DNA from: Bacteroidales bacterium Bact_20 | Lineage (GTDB): Bacteria > Bacteroidota > Bacteroidia > Bacteroidales > DTU049 | DNA: 6,097 nt | Assembly: GCA_001603615.1 (NCBI GenBank) | Contig: LUZL01000263.1 | Span: 455-6,551 of the forward strand | Direction of reading: 5' to 3' | Shown: piece by piece, positions 1 through 6,097 of the stretch | Layout: each line of letters opens with the position of its first letter | How positions within the stretch are numbered: position 1 is the first letter of the stretch | The notes under the pieces: model-generated | Told to the model about the DNA's origin: nothing | The model's input: the letters and a program-made list of their open reading frames with translations, nothing else | Database searches by the model: none | Made by a program: the position numbers and the translations under genes

Positions 1-117
1 ATATTATCAGTATTTTTGTTTTGTGCATTGCAACTACTATATGTAGTTATACTTATTATCACTGCAATTAATAGAAGAATTTTTTTCATTTTTTTATTTT
101 TTTATTTCATTATTTAA
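1..117 (+). CDS. possible 3' end of a membrane-protein gene (partial)
   Basis: A reading frame is open from the window edge to a TAA at 115-117. Its 38 residues are highly hydrophobic (for example LFCALQLLYVVILIITAIN, followed by two arginines and a Phe/Ile-rich tail), as expected for the last membrane helix of an integral membrane protein. The other two plus-strand frames close at 45 and 69. If real, the gene is convergent with the 94-720 gene and their 3' ends overlap by 24 bases. AT-rich, T-rich DNA easily produces hydrophobic open frames by chance, and the start lies outside the window, so this is only a candidate. Confidence 0.22.
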   Translation: MLSVFLFCALQLLYVVILIITAINRRIFFIFLFFYFII

Positions 118-720
118 TTTTGGGAGAATTACTACGTTGAAAACATTGATACTAATTAAGCGATAATGTGGTTGGTAAGTGGCATTATATATTTCGCTAT
201 GGTTTCCAATGTAATTACCATTATTCAGCTGATTCAATATTTCTATGCTATCTTTTTCAAAATCAGGTAGTTTCAGTGGCATAGAGCTGATTATTTGAAC
301 TATTTGTTGCCATTTATTTTTCCATATGTCTATATTAACTGGTTTAGTGTCTTTAGAACTCTGAATAAATGCTGCAAAAAATGTTTCAAAATCTATAATA
401 TTATCTTTAATTAATGACAAATTAACTCTGTAAAAATTATGTCCCAATCCTACAGGCTCATATATTTTGCCTTTAGACACAGTATAAGAATTTAATTCAT
501 TCATTAAATACTTTTTGGCTGCTGCTGTATCGTTTAACAGATGTCCTGGTCCAAACTCATCATGGAAAAAGTATTTATACAAATCTTTTAATGTAGACAT
601 CGGGTACTCATTAATGTAATGCTCTACAGACTGCTTTATTGCATTTGTATCACATTCATTTTGTGCATTTATTGAAAAAAATGAAAAGTATATTAATATG
701 ATACAGACTAAATGTTTCAT
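94..720 (-). CDS. secreted protein of unknown function, conserved Bacteroidota family
   Basis: This 208-residue protein starts with a typical signal peptide: Lys at position 3, a hydrophobic core at 4-16, and a probable cut after Ala19 (INA-QN). There is no lipobox and no later membrane helix, so the mature product is probably periplasmic or secreted. I do not know its function. From memory it resembles a Bacteroidota family of hypothetical proteins with three conserved blocks. These are YFFHDEFGPGHLL (50-62), YEPVGLGHNFYRVNLS (87-102) and TYQPHYR (181-187). The conserved His, Asp/Glu and Tyr residues in these blocks could form a metal or catalytic site, but that is inference. The ATG at 720 is the natural start because the signal peptide follows it at once. 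It lies 121 bases downstream of batA and has its own plausible promoter at 791-821, so it need not belong to the Bat operon. Confidence 0.85.
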   Translation of the reverse strand: MKHLVCIILIYFSFFSINAQNECDTNAIKQSVEHYINEYPMSTLKDLYKYFFHDEFGPGHLLNDTAAAKKYLMNELNSYTVSKGKIYEPVGLGHNFYRVNLSLIKDNIIDFETFFAAFIQSSKDTKPVNIDIWKNKWQQIVQIISSMPLKLPDFEKDSIEILNQLNNGNYIGNHSEIYNATYQPHYRLISINVFNVVILPKLNNEIKK

Positions 721-790
721 TTAATGATTTAATAATAAAATTACTTGATTAACCACAATATCTATATGTTTCTATATTAGAATAGAGTAT

Positions 791-821
791 CAAAATTAAT
801 ATAATTAATTGAATTTAGAAA
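791..821 (-). promoter_or_regulatory. putative promoter of the 94-720 gene
   Basis: Read on the minus strand, 798-791 is TAATTTTG, an exact match to the Bacteroidota -7 element TAnnTTTG. Nineteen bases upstream of it, 821-818 reads TTTC, one mismatch from the -33 element TTTG. Transcription would start near 784, giving a leader of about 65 bases before the ATG at 720. The spacing fits the known consensus. The DNA is so AT-rich that a chance match is possible. Confidence 0.5.
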
Positions 822-841
822 TATTTTTTCTTTAATAATTT

Positions 842-1840
842 TTAAACTCTTTGTTTTAATATAGCCCATCTGATGATTCCTTCAAATATTAGTAAAATTA
901 AAGCTATGAATACAGGTATATAAAAAATATCTTTATGTGAAACTATGGTACTATAATGGAATCTTGTTTTCTCTAATTGATCAATTTCATTAAAAATTTT
1001 TTGTAATGATTCATTATCTGTAGCTCTGAAATATTTGCCATCTGTACTTTTAGCTATATTTATTAATAGGTCTTCATCTATCATTACATCTACGTAATCA
1101 TACACTATCCTCCCAAAGGGATCTTGAAAAGGATATGGGGCTTTTCCTTTAGTACCAATGCCTATAGCATAAATATGAATTCCCATGCTTTGAGCTATTT
1201 CTGCTGCAGTTAATGGATCTACATAACCAGCGTTATTTACACCGTCTGTTAATAAAATTATTACTTTGCTATTAGCATCACTTTTTTCTAATCTTGATAT
1301 AGCTATCATTAGTCCATCACCTATAGCTGTACCATCTTCTATGATGCCTGTTTTTAATTGTTTTAGTTGATATTTTAATATTTCATGATCATATGTTATG
1401 GGGCATGCAGTGTATGCTGATCCACTAAATGCTACTAATCCTATTCTGTCATTGGGTCTTTTGTCTATAAATTCTACAGCAATATTTTTAGCTGCTTCTA
1501 ATCTATTAGGTCTGAAGTCCTGTGCTAGCATACTGCCAGAGATATCATTAGTTAATACTATATCTATACCTTCGTGATCTATAGATGAGGATACATTTTT
1601 TAATTGTGGTCTGCTCATAGCAAAGATGATGAAAGTAAGTGCTAATAATCTCAAATAGGGGAGCAATTTAAATAAAATTGTCCTAAAACCTTTTGATTTT
1701 AAAGGCAAAGCATTTATATGTGGCCAATTGATGTAATTATATTTTTTATAAGAGCGTTTTTTTACATTCCACCACCATAATATAGGAATGAGTATCAATA
1801 GTAATAAAACGTATGGATATTGTATTATTAGGTTATTCAT
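842..1840 (-). CDS. batA: BatA-type vWA-domain inner-membrane protein
   Basis: This 332-residue protein has the BatA layout: membrane helices near 8-25 and 57-76, a von Willebrand A domain from about 91 to 290, and a C-terminal helix near 304-327. The metal-ion-dependent adhesion site is intact: DISGS (Asp99, Ser101, Ser103), Thr171 in EDGTAIGDGL, and Asp199 in LLTDG. The stretch after the first motif (LAQDFRPNRLEAAK) is characteristic of BatA. The vWA domain should sit outside the cytoplasm between the helices and bind a partner through the metal. Bat proteins were named for aerotolerance in Bacteroides fragilis, but their biochemical role is unsettled. The ATG at 1840 overlaps the stop of the upstream gene by 8 bases, which indicates translational coupling. 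No second vWA gene (batB) follows, although batB normally comes next. The assignment to the family is firm. BatA rather than BatB rests on position, length and the lack of a TPR extension. Confidence 0.92.
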   Translation of the reverse strand: MNNLIIQYPYVLLLLILIPILWWWNVKKRSYKKYNYINWPHINALPLKSKGFRTILFKLLPYLRLLALTFIIFAMSRPQLKNVSSSIDHEGIDIVLTNDISGSMLAQDFRPNRLEAAKNIAVEFIDKRPNDRIGLVAFSGSAYTACPITYDHEILKYQLKQLKTGIIEDGTAIGDGLMIAISRLEKSDANSKVIILLTDGVNNAGYVDPLTAAEIAQSMGIHIYAIGIGTKGKAPYPFQDPFGRIVYDYVDVMIDEDLLINIAKSTDGKYFRATDNESLQKIFNEIDQLEKTRFHYSTIVSHKDIFYIPVFIALILLIFEGIIRWAILKQRV

Positions 1841-2804
1841 ATTGTTGTTTATTTATTTGCTCTTGGTCCCATAGATATTTTGTGAATTCTTCGCAAAATT
1901 CATAATCTCTATACCTTTCTTCTAGGGTAGGACTATATTTAGCAAATTTTGCTAAGTCTGATGTATTTAAGAAATTTTGTAATCTTGTTAGCCAATCTTT
2001 TGAGCTACAGTATTTATGCATTTCTATATATAGTTCTGATGAGAGCATTTCGAAAGAATTAATATTGTAAAGTCTAAAAACAAATCTACGCAGCACATCA
2101 GTGAGAATAGTGTAATATTCTTTGGGATTCATTTGAGATATAGCATTATTCTCTTTTAGTTGCTCTAGTGCTTGTTTAGCTTCTTCTATAGGTGTGATGG
2201 ATGGATTAAATTTATATGCTTCAATAGATTTTTTCTTTTTTCTGTTTCTATGAATGATAATAATAGTGATAATAAATGCTACCAAAACCAAAACAAGTAA
2301 AAGCCAAATCCACCATTTACTCTGTGATGGAGGCTCTGCTATATTATATATGTCTTTTATTGGTTTATAAGCTTGAGTAGTGTCTATGGGCATTGGTATC
2401 ACGTTTAATGTGAGGCTATCAATCAATAAATTTGTTGTTTTTTGTTTGTTTTTATACCATATTTCTATATTAATTGTTGGTATAACAAACTTTCCAGAGT
2501 CGAAGCCAGTAATGAACAATTGTTTTTCCCAAGATTCATTATTTATCTTTATCCAGGGTCTCTCTTTGTATACATGTAATTTATCAGGTAATTTATGACT
2601 AAATCTTGAGCTAATAGAATCAATATTATAATTTGTTGATTTTATATTGATATTAATATTTGATATTTCACCTAGATAAATTGTATCTTTTGAAATAGTG
2701 ATTTTTTTATTTATTTCTATATTTTGTGCTTGTATGCTAGTATAAATTAGCAATATTGTGATACAAAAAAATAATTTTTTTATAGTATAATTTAATTTTA
2801 GCAT
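1833..2804 (-). CDS. BatD/DUF4381-like membrane-anchored protein of the MoxR-Bat operon
   Basis: This 323-residue protein has three parts. A signal peptide (about 1-26, cut after SIQA before QN) is followed by a beta-rich extracytoplasmic domain (about 30-137). That domain contains ISKDTIYLGE and KFVIPTINIEI, the kind of sequence seen in BatD-like immunoglobulin-type domains. A strong membrane helix (about 164-184, WWIWLLLVLVLVAF) is followed by the basic stop-transfer HRNRKKKKS. The cytoplasmic tail (about 190-323) contains PKEYYTILTDVLRRFVFRLY and LAKFAKYSPT, which resemble the DUF4381-type domain found between DUF58 and vWA genes in these operons. It is probably a periplasm-to-cytoplasm adaptor for the MoxR/vWA complex; that role is inference. 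It starts 20 bases after the DUF58 gene, and its last 8 bases overlap batA. It is too short, and has too few beta domains, to be a canonical full-length BatD. Confidence 0.85.
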   Translation of the reverse strand: MLKLNYTIKKLFFCITILLIYTSIQAQNIEINKKITISKDTIYLGEISNININIKSTNYNIDSISSRFSHKLPDKLHVYKERPWIKINNESWEKQLFITGFDSGKFVIPTINIEIWYKNKQKTTNLLIDSLTLNVIPMPIDTTQAYKPIKDIYNIAEPPSQSKWWIWLLLVLVLVAFIITIIIIHRNRKKKKSIEAYKFNPSITPIEEAKQALEQLKENNAISQMNPKEYYTILTDVLRRFVFRLYNINSFEMLSSELYIEMHKYCSSKDWLTRLQNFLNTSDLAKFAKYSPTLEERYRDYEFCEEFTKYLWDQEQINKQQYE

Positions 2805-2824
2805 AATAATATATTTATAAAAAA

Positions 2825-3709
2825 TTAAACCAATCTTTTTTCTCTTTTTCTAAATAGATTTGTAAGTAATGGGATATAATCTGTTTGAGTATCTATAGTT
2901 AGATAGTCAATATTATGTTTTTTGCAAGCTTTTTCTAAATAATTATGATGCACTTGGTAAACATCTGCCCATGCTTTTTGAATTTTTTTATCGCTAAAAT
3001 CTATGGGGATAAATCTATCTACTTCGGCATCAAAAGAAATCAAAAATCCATCATCAGGAGGATTTACTTCTAATTTATCTACTATTTGCATGCAGATAAA
3101 ATCATGTTTCTTATTAGTTATTCCCATAGCTAATTCATATTGAGTATCATAGAAATCTGATATTAAAAAAACTATACTACGCTTTGGTATTACGTGATTT
3201 AGGTATTCAAGAGCATTTTTAATATTTGTTTTTGTACTTTTGGGCTCATAAGCTAATATTTCTCTGATAATAGCTAAAATGTGAGAAAGTCCTTTTTTAG
3301 GAGGAATAAATTTCTCTATAATATCCGAAAAAAGTATTACACCGATGCGATCATTATTTTTGAGTGCAGAGAATGCTAATATACCTGATAGTTCAGAAAT
3401 TAGTTCATTTTTCATCTTACCAGTGCTGCCAAAGATGGTAGAACGACTCACATCTATCATTAGTATAAGTGTGAGCTCTCGTTCTTCTTGATATACTTTG
3501 ATGTAAGGGTGATTATGCCTTGCAGTTACATTCCATTCTATATCTCTTATGTCATCTCCATATACATATTCACGCAAATCAGTATAAGCCATACCTTTGC
3601 CTTTAAAAGCACTTTGATATTGCCCTGCAAACATTTGATTAGATAATTTACGAGCTGTTATAGAAATATGTCTAACTTTTTTCCTTAAATCTTCTACTTT
3701 TATGCTCAT
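2825..3709 (-). CDS. DUF58-family protein (vWA-like), MoxR partner
   Basis: This 294-residue cytoplasmic protein has no signal peptide or membrane helix. The DUF58 signature is complete at 36-80: GKGMAYTDLREYVYGDDIRD, then IEWNVTAR, then YIKVYQEERELT. A vWA-like fold follows with a MIDAS-type motif DVSRS (Asp86, Ser88, Ser90), a candidate Thr161 and the motif ISDF with Asp185, so metal binding may be retained. DUF58 proteins are almost always encoded next to MoxR ATPases and are thought to be substrates or adaptors of the ATPase; the exact reaction is not established. The start is fixed by context: its ATG overlaps the TGA of moxR in the arrangement ATGA (3706-3709), a classic translational-coupling overlap. 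The basic C-terminus (RKREKRLV) is unremarkable. Confidence 0.95.
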   Translation of the reverse strand: MSIKVEDLRKKVRHISITARKLSNQMFAGQYQSAFKGKGMAYTDLREYVYGDDIRDIEWNVTARHNHPYIKVYQEERELTLILMIDVSRSTIFGSTGKMKNELISELSGILAFSALKNNDRIGVILFSDIIEKFIPPKKGLSHILAIIREILAYEPKSTKTNIKNALEYLNHVIPKRSIVFLISDFYDTQYELAMGITNKKHDFICMQIVDKLEVNPPDDGFLISFDAEVDRFIPIDFSDKKIQKAWADVYQVHHNYLEKACKKHNIDYLTIDTQTDYIPLLTNLFRKREKRLV

Positions 3710-4701
3710 GGCACTTCTATTACATTTAAAATGTCTGCTATGAATTGATCTGAAGTTATGTTTTCTGCTTCTGCTTCATATGTCATACCTATTCTATGAC
3801 GCAGTACATCAAAAGCTATAGCTCTCACATCTTCTGGTATCACATAACCACGACGATGAATAAAAGCATATGCTTTAGCTGCTAAGGCCATATATATGCT
3901 AGCTCTAGGAGATGCACCATATCGCACCATATTTTTATATTGTGGTAGTCTGTATGAGTCTGGTTGTATAGTAGCATAATTAATATCAATTATATAGTTG
4001 CGAATTTTTTCATCCATATAAACTTCTAGGACTAATTTCTGAGAATTTAATATTTGTTCTGGAGTAGCGACAGCATTAATTTTAGGGAATTGTTCTTTTA
4101 GATTTAGATCTATAATGTATTTTAATTCATTTTTTTTGGGATAATCTACGAGGACTTTCATCATAAAACGATCTACCTGAGCTTCTGGTAGTGGGTAAGT
4201 ACCTTCTTGCTCAAGTGGATTTTCTGTAGCCATCACAATGAATGGATTAGGCAAAGCATAAGTTTCATTGCCGATAGTAACTTGCCTCTCTTGCATAGCT
4301 TCTAATAATGCACTTTGTACTTTCGCTGGAGCTCTATTTATTTCATCTGCTAAAATGAAATTGGCAAAAATAGGACCTCGCCTCATCTGAAATTGCTCAG
4401 AACGAGGACTAAAAATCATTGTACCTATTAAATCTGCTGGTAATAGATCTGGAGTGAATTGTATTCTGCTAAAAGACCCTTGAATAGCTGATGCTAATGA
4501 TTTAATACTAAGGGTTTTAGCTAAGCCTGGTACACCTTCCAGTAATATGTGTCCTTTTGTTAATAAAGCCATTATCAAGCAATCTGTCATATGCTTTTGC
4601 CCAATTATAACTTTATTCAGCTCTAACTGTATCAAATCAATAAAGCTACTAGCTTCTTCTATCTTTTGGTTTAGTGTAGCTATGTCAATTTCATTATCCA
4701 T
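3706..4701 (-). CDS. moxR: MoxR-family AAA+ ATPase
   Basis: This 331-residue cytoplasmic ATPase has the usual length and layout of the MoxR family (AAA_3 core plus C-terminal lid domain). Visible motifs are Walker A GVPGLAKT (56-63, Lys62), the family signature QFTPDLLPADLIG (81-93), and Walker B FILADE (115-120, Asp119/Glu120) followed by INRAPAKVQSALLEAMQE. Next come sensor 1 ATEN (Asn161), QVDRFM (175-180), and sensor 2 in GASPRA (Arg266). All catalytic positions are present. MoxR ATPases act as chaperone-like remodelers of vWA-domain proteins, and the three genes downstream supply such partners. It is the first gene of the minus-strand operon and is divergent from rpmH, with 228 bases between the two start codons. 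The ATG at 4701 gives an N-terminus of normal length. I see no Shine-Dalgarno sequence, as is usual in this phylum. Confidence 0.97.
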   Translation of the reverse strand: MDNEIDIATLNQKIEEASSFIDLIQLELNKVIIGQKHMTDCLIMALLTKGHILLEGVPGLAKTLSIKSLASAIQGSFSRIQFTPDLLPADLIGTMIFSPRSEQFQMRRGPIFANFILADEINRAPAKVQSALLEAMQERQVTIGNETYALPNPFIVMATENPLEQEGTYPLPEAQVDRFMMKVLVDYPKKNELKYIIDLNLKEQFPKINAVATPEQILNSQKLVLEVYMDEKIRNYIIDINYATIQPDSYRLPQYKNMVRYGASPRASIYMALAAKAYAFIHRRGYVIPEDVRAIAFDVLRHRIGMTYEAEAENITSDQFIADILNVIEVP

Positions 4702-4734
4702 AATATTTTTGTTATAAAATTTACTTTTTAATTA

Positions 4735-4766
4735 CGAAATTAATGCATTTTTAGTATTTTTTCAGA
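4735..4766 (-). promoter_or_regulatory. candidate promoter of the moxR-DUF58-batA operon
   Basis: On the minus strand, 4742-4735 reads TAATTTCG, one mismatch from the Bacteroidota -7 element TAnnTTTG. Twenty bases upstream, 4766-4763 reads TCTG, one mismatch from the -33 element TTTG. Transcription would start near 4728, about 27 bases before the moxR ATG. An operon promoter must lie in this divergent gap, but this particular site is only a moderate match in very AT-rich DNA. Confidence 0.33.
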
Positions 4767-4876
4767 TAAAGATTATTCATTGTAAATATACTATTGGAGT
4801 AATGTATTTATGTCATTATGTTTTATTTATTTACAAAACAAGTGTTTTTTTATTAGTATTTATTTAATTATTTAAA

Positions 4877-4908
4877 TTTAATTTTTTGAAAAATTTTAAT
4901 TAATTTTG
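4877..4908 (+). promoter_or_regulatory. putative rpmH promoter
   Basis: Positions 4901-4908 read TAATTTTG, an exact match to the Bacteroidota -7 element TAnnTTTG. Twenty bases upstream, 4877-4880 reads TTTA, one mismatch from the -33 element TTTG. The predicted start near 4915 leaves a leader of about 15 bases before the rpmH ATG, normal for a ribosomal protein gene here. The promoter probably also serves the SPOR-protein gene downstream. A second TTTG at 4885-4888 is too close to the -7 box to be its partner. Confidence 0.55.
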
Positions 4909-4929
4909 CAAATTAAAATCTAATGAATT

Positions 4930-5091
4930 ATGAAAAGAACATATCAACCATCTAGAAGGAAACGTAGAAATAAACATGGTTTCAGAGAGAGAATGTCATC
5001 AAAAGATGGACGAAAAGTTTTAGCTCGTCGCAGACAAAAAGGTCGCAAAAAATTAACTGTTTCAGACGAATTTAAAGGAAAGAAAAAATAA
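4930..5091 (+). CDS. rpmH: 50S ribosomal protein L34
   Basis: The 53-residue product is unmistakably bL34: [18 protein letters not shown] at the N-terminus, then [20 protein letters not shown], then a KKLTVSDE tail. It binds 23S rRNA in the large ribosomal subunit. The start is certain, because in-frame stops TAA and TGA (4921-4926) lie just before the ATG and the conserved MKRT begins there. The last residues (FKGKKK) form a short basic extension after the usual SDE end. The gene is not next to rnpA, yidC or dnaA in this window, unlike the common arrangement in many other phyla. No hairpin terminator is visible in the 60 bases to the next gene, so co-transcription is likely. Confidence 0.98.
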   Translation: MKRTYQPSRRKRRNKHGFRERMSSKDGRKVLARRRQKGRKKLTVSDEFKGKKK

Positions 5092-5151
5092 TTTTCTTAA
5101 TTTTTTTTATTACAGACTAATCATTATAGAGGTCTTCGCTTTGTTTTAGTA

Positions 5152-6097
5152 ATGGCAGATAATATAGAATTAATTAAAACACAAGGTTTTGTAGATATTC
5201 CTTTTGGTAGGTTAGAGCTAGTATATAATGAAGCTAAAGTTCATTATGACAATATGCTTATTTATCCACCATATTATTCTATTGAGTTCATTGCTAATCC
5301 TCAGCTTAATCCTTCAGATTTTACTAATCCACAATATAATGAATGGGGCTCATTTGTTAATATTGATAATGAAATCAAATACATTCCCGATGCAGAATTA
5401 ATAGAAAAACTAAATGCTGATTTTTTTGGCTTACAACCAGTACCTATTAGCATTAAAAAATCTATTTTCAAAGAAAACACTAGTGAAGCAGACAAAGACA
5501 AAAAGGATTCTGTAACTAAAGATAAGGCGAATCTTAAAAAAGGTAAAGAAAAAACAATTAAAGAAAAAGCTCCGAAAGAAAAGCATAAAAAAATAGAAAA
5601 TTCTGAAAATATCGCTTTTCACACTGAGGAAAAAGTAAAAAAAGATAAACCTTCTAAACCCCCTAAAACTAAAAAATCTAAAATAAAAGAGCAGTCTAAT
5701 GCTAATATTAATATTGATAATTCTATAAATGAACAAGGTATAAAAAAAGAAAAGAAAAGAAAAAGTAAAACTCCTATTTTTATTACTATTTTACTTATAA
5801 TTGTCTTAGCAGGTGGTGGTTATTATTATCAAAATTATATAAATATAACTAAAGAAAAAATCGTACCTCTAAATGAAAAATTAAATTATCAAGAATTAGC
5901 TTTAGTGATAAATAAAAACCTTAATCAGCAGTTTCAACTTGATACGATGAGATATTATTTAATAATTGCTAGTAAAACAACAAAAAAAGCTGCTCAAAAG
6001 GAAAGTGCTCAATACAGTGCTTTAGGGTTTTCTCCTATAATTTTATATGATAGTATAATTAATCGTTATAGAGTCGCTATAGATTCATTTAGCTCAC
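5152..6097 (+). CDS. membrane-anchored SPOR-domain protein with HU-CCDC81-like N-terminus (3' end missing)
   Basis: The frame stays open to the window edge and gives 315 residues without a stop codon. The N-terminus (about 10-98) shows LVYNEAKV...LIYPPYYSIEFIANPQL and WGSFVNIDNEIKYIPD...LNADFFGLQPVPI. These resemble pieces of the two CCDC81-like prokaryotic HU domains that head many Bacteroidota SPOR proteins; this match is from memory and moderate. A low-complexity linker follows (about 106-207) in which 25 of residues 111-180 are Lys. One membrane helix (about 208-226, TPIFITILLIIVLAGGG) has basic KKEKKRKSK on its N-side, so the N-terminus should be cytoplasmic and the C-terminus periplasmic. 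From about 267 (YYLIIASKT...ALGFSPIILYDS...YRVAIDSFSS) the sequence is a SPOR domain, which binds septal peptidoglycan stripped of stem peptides. A probable role is linking cytoplasmic DNA or protein partners to the division-site wall. The ATG at 5152 is the only good start: an in-frame stop lies at 5098-5100 with no ATG between. Confidence 0.88.
   Translation, partial: MADNIELIKTQGFVDIPFGRLELVYNEAKVHYDNMLIYPPYYSIEFIANPQLNPSDFTNPQYNEWGSFVNIDNEIKYIPDAELIEKLNADFFGLQPVPISIKKSIFKENTSEADKDKKDSVTKDKANLKKGKEKTIKEKAPKEKHKKIENSENIAFHTEEKVKKDKPSKPPKTKKSKIKEQSNANINIDNSINEQGIKKEKKRKSKTPIFITILLIIVLAGGGYYYQNYINITKEKIVPLNEKLNYQELALVINKNLNQQFQLDTMRYYLIIASKTTKKAAQKESAQYSALGFSPIILYDSIINRYRVAIDSFSS

Noticed and set aside
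765..790. Small inverted repeat (TCTAT...ATAGA) between batA and the 94-720 gene, considered as a terminator
   Set aside because: The stem is only 5 base pairs, all but one of them A-T, and no T-run follows on the minus strand, so it does not look like an intrinsic terminator.
2380..2598. Plus-strand open frame of 72 codons inside the BatD/DUF4381-like gene
   Set aside because: It lies entirely opposite a well-supported coding region, has no recognisable domain, and its composition is that of an antisense shadow.
4702..4929. Divergent intergenic region, considered for a small RNA, riboswitch or replication origin
   Set aside because: Apart from the two candidate promoters I see only AT-rich sequence, with no stable GC-containing stem, no repeated DnaA-box-like sites and no small open frame with coding character.
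5136..5143. TCGCTTTG just before the SPOR-protein gene, considered as a separate -7 promoter box
   Set aside because: It has one mismatch to the consensus, no -33 element at the right distance, and lies only 8 bases from the ATG. Co-transcription from the rpmH promoter is simpler.
5301..5501. Minus-strand open frame of 66 codons
   Set aside because: It is antisense to the N-terminal region of the SPOR-domain gene, which is supported by domain content and topology. It has no motif of its own.
5431..5736. Minus-strand open frame of 101 codons, extremely Phe-rich
   Set aside because: Its Phe-rich protein is the mirror image of the lysine-codon-rich linker (AAA read as TTT) of the plus-strand SPOR gene, so it is a compositional artefact.

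Overview
The window looks like chromosomal DNA of a low-GC member of the Bacteroidota. The evidence is the gene content (a MoxR/DUF58/BatA cluster and an HU-like/SPOR membrane protein), exported proteins whose signal peptides end in a ...QAQN or ...NAQN cleavage region, no clear Shine-Dalgarno sites, and matches to the TAnnTTTG -7 promoter element of this phylum. Base composition is strongly AT-rich throughout, including third codon positions. I cannot name a genus.

Left and centre (94-4701, minus strand). Read from right to left, 4701-842 is a tight four-gene operon. It encodes a MoxR-family AAA+ ATPase, a DUF58 protein with a degenerate vWA fold, a membrane-anchored BatD/DUF4381-like protein, and a BatA-type vWA membrane protein. 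Adjacent genes overlap by 4 or 8 bases or lie 20 bases apart. This is the front half of the Bacteroidota 'Bat' (aerotolerance) cluster. The likely division of labour is that the ATPase remodels or loads partners, the DUF58 and BatA vWA domains bind them through a metal-dependent site, and the BatD-like protein provides a periplasmic sensor or adhesion domain tied to a cytoplasmic tail. The rest of the usual cluster (batB, batC, batD, batE) does not follow batA. After 121 bases comes an unrelated gene for a secreted 208-residue protein of unknown function, probably with its own promoter. At the far left edge a hydrophobic open frame on the plus strand (1-117) may be the tail of a convergent membrane-protein gene.

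Right (4930-6097, plus strand). A 228-base, very AT-rich divergent intergenic region separates moxR from rpmH (ribosomal protein L34). Sixty bases after rpmH begins a gene that runs off the window. Its product has an N-terminal region resembling CCDC81-type prokaryotic HU domains, a lysine-rich linker, one transmembrane helix and a C-terminal SPOR domain (cut by the window edge). It therefore probably spans the inner membrane with a cytoplasmic N-terminus and a peptidoglycan-binding C-terminus.

Most of the window is ordinary core or near-core Bacteroidota sequence. The points most worth a second look are the shortened Bat cluster, the conserved but unnamed secreted protein, and the shortened HU-like head of the SPOR protein. 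I found no mobile element, CRISPR array, tRNA or rRNA.
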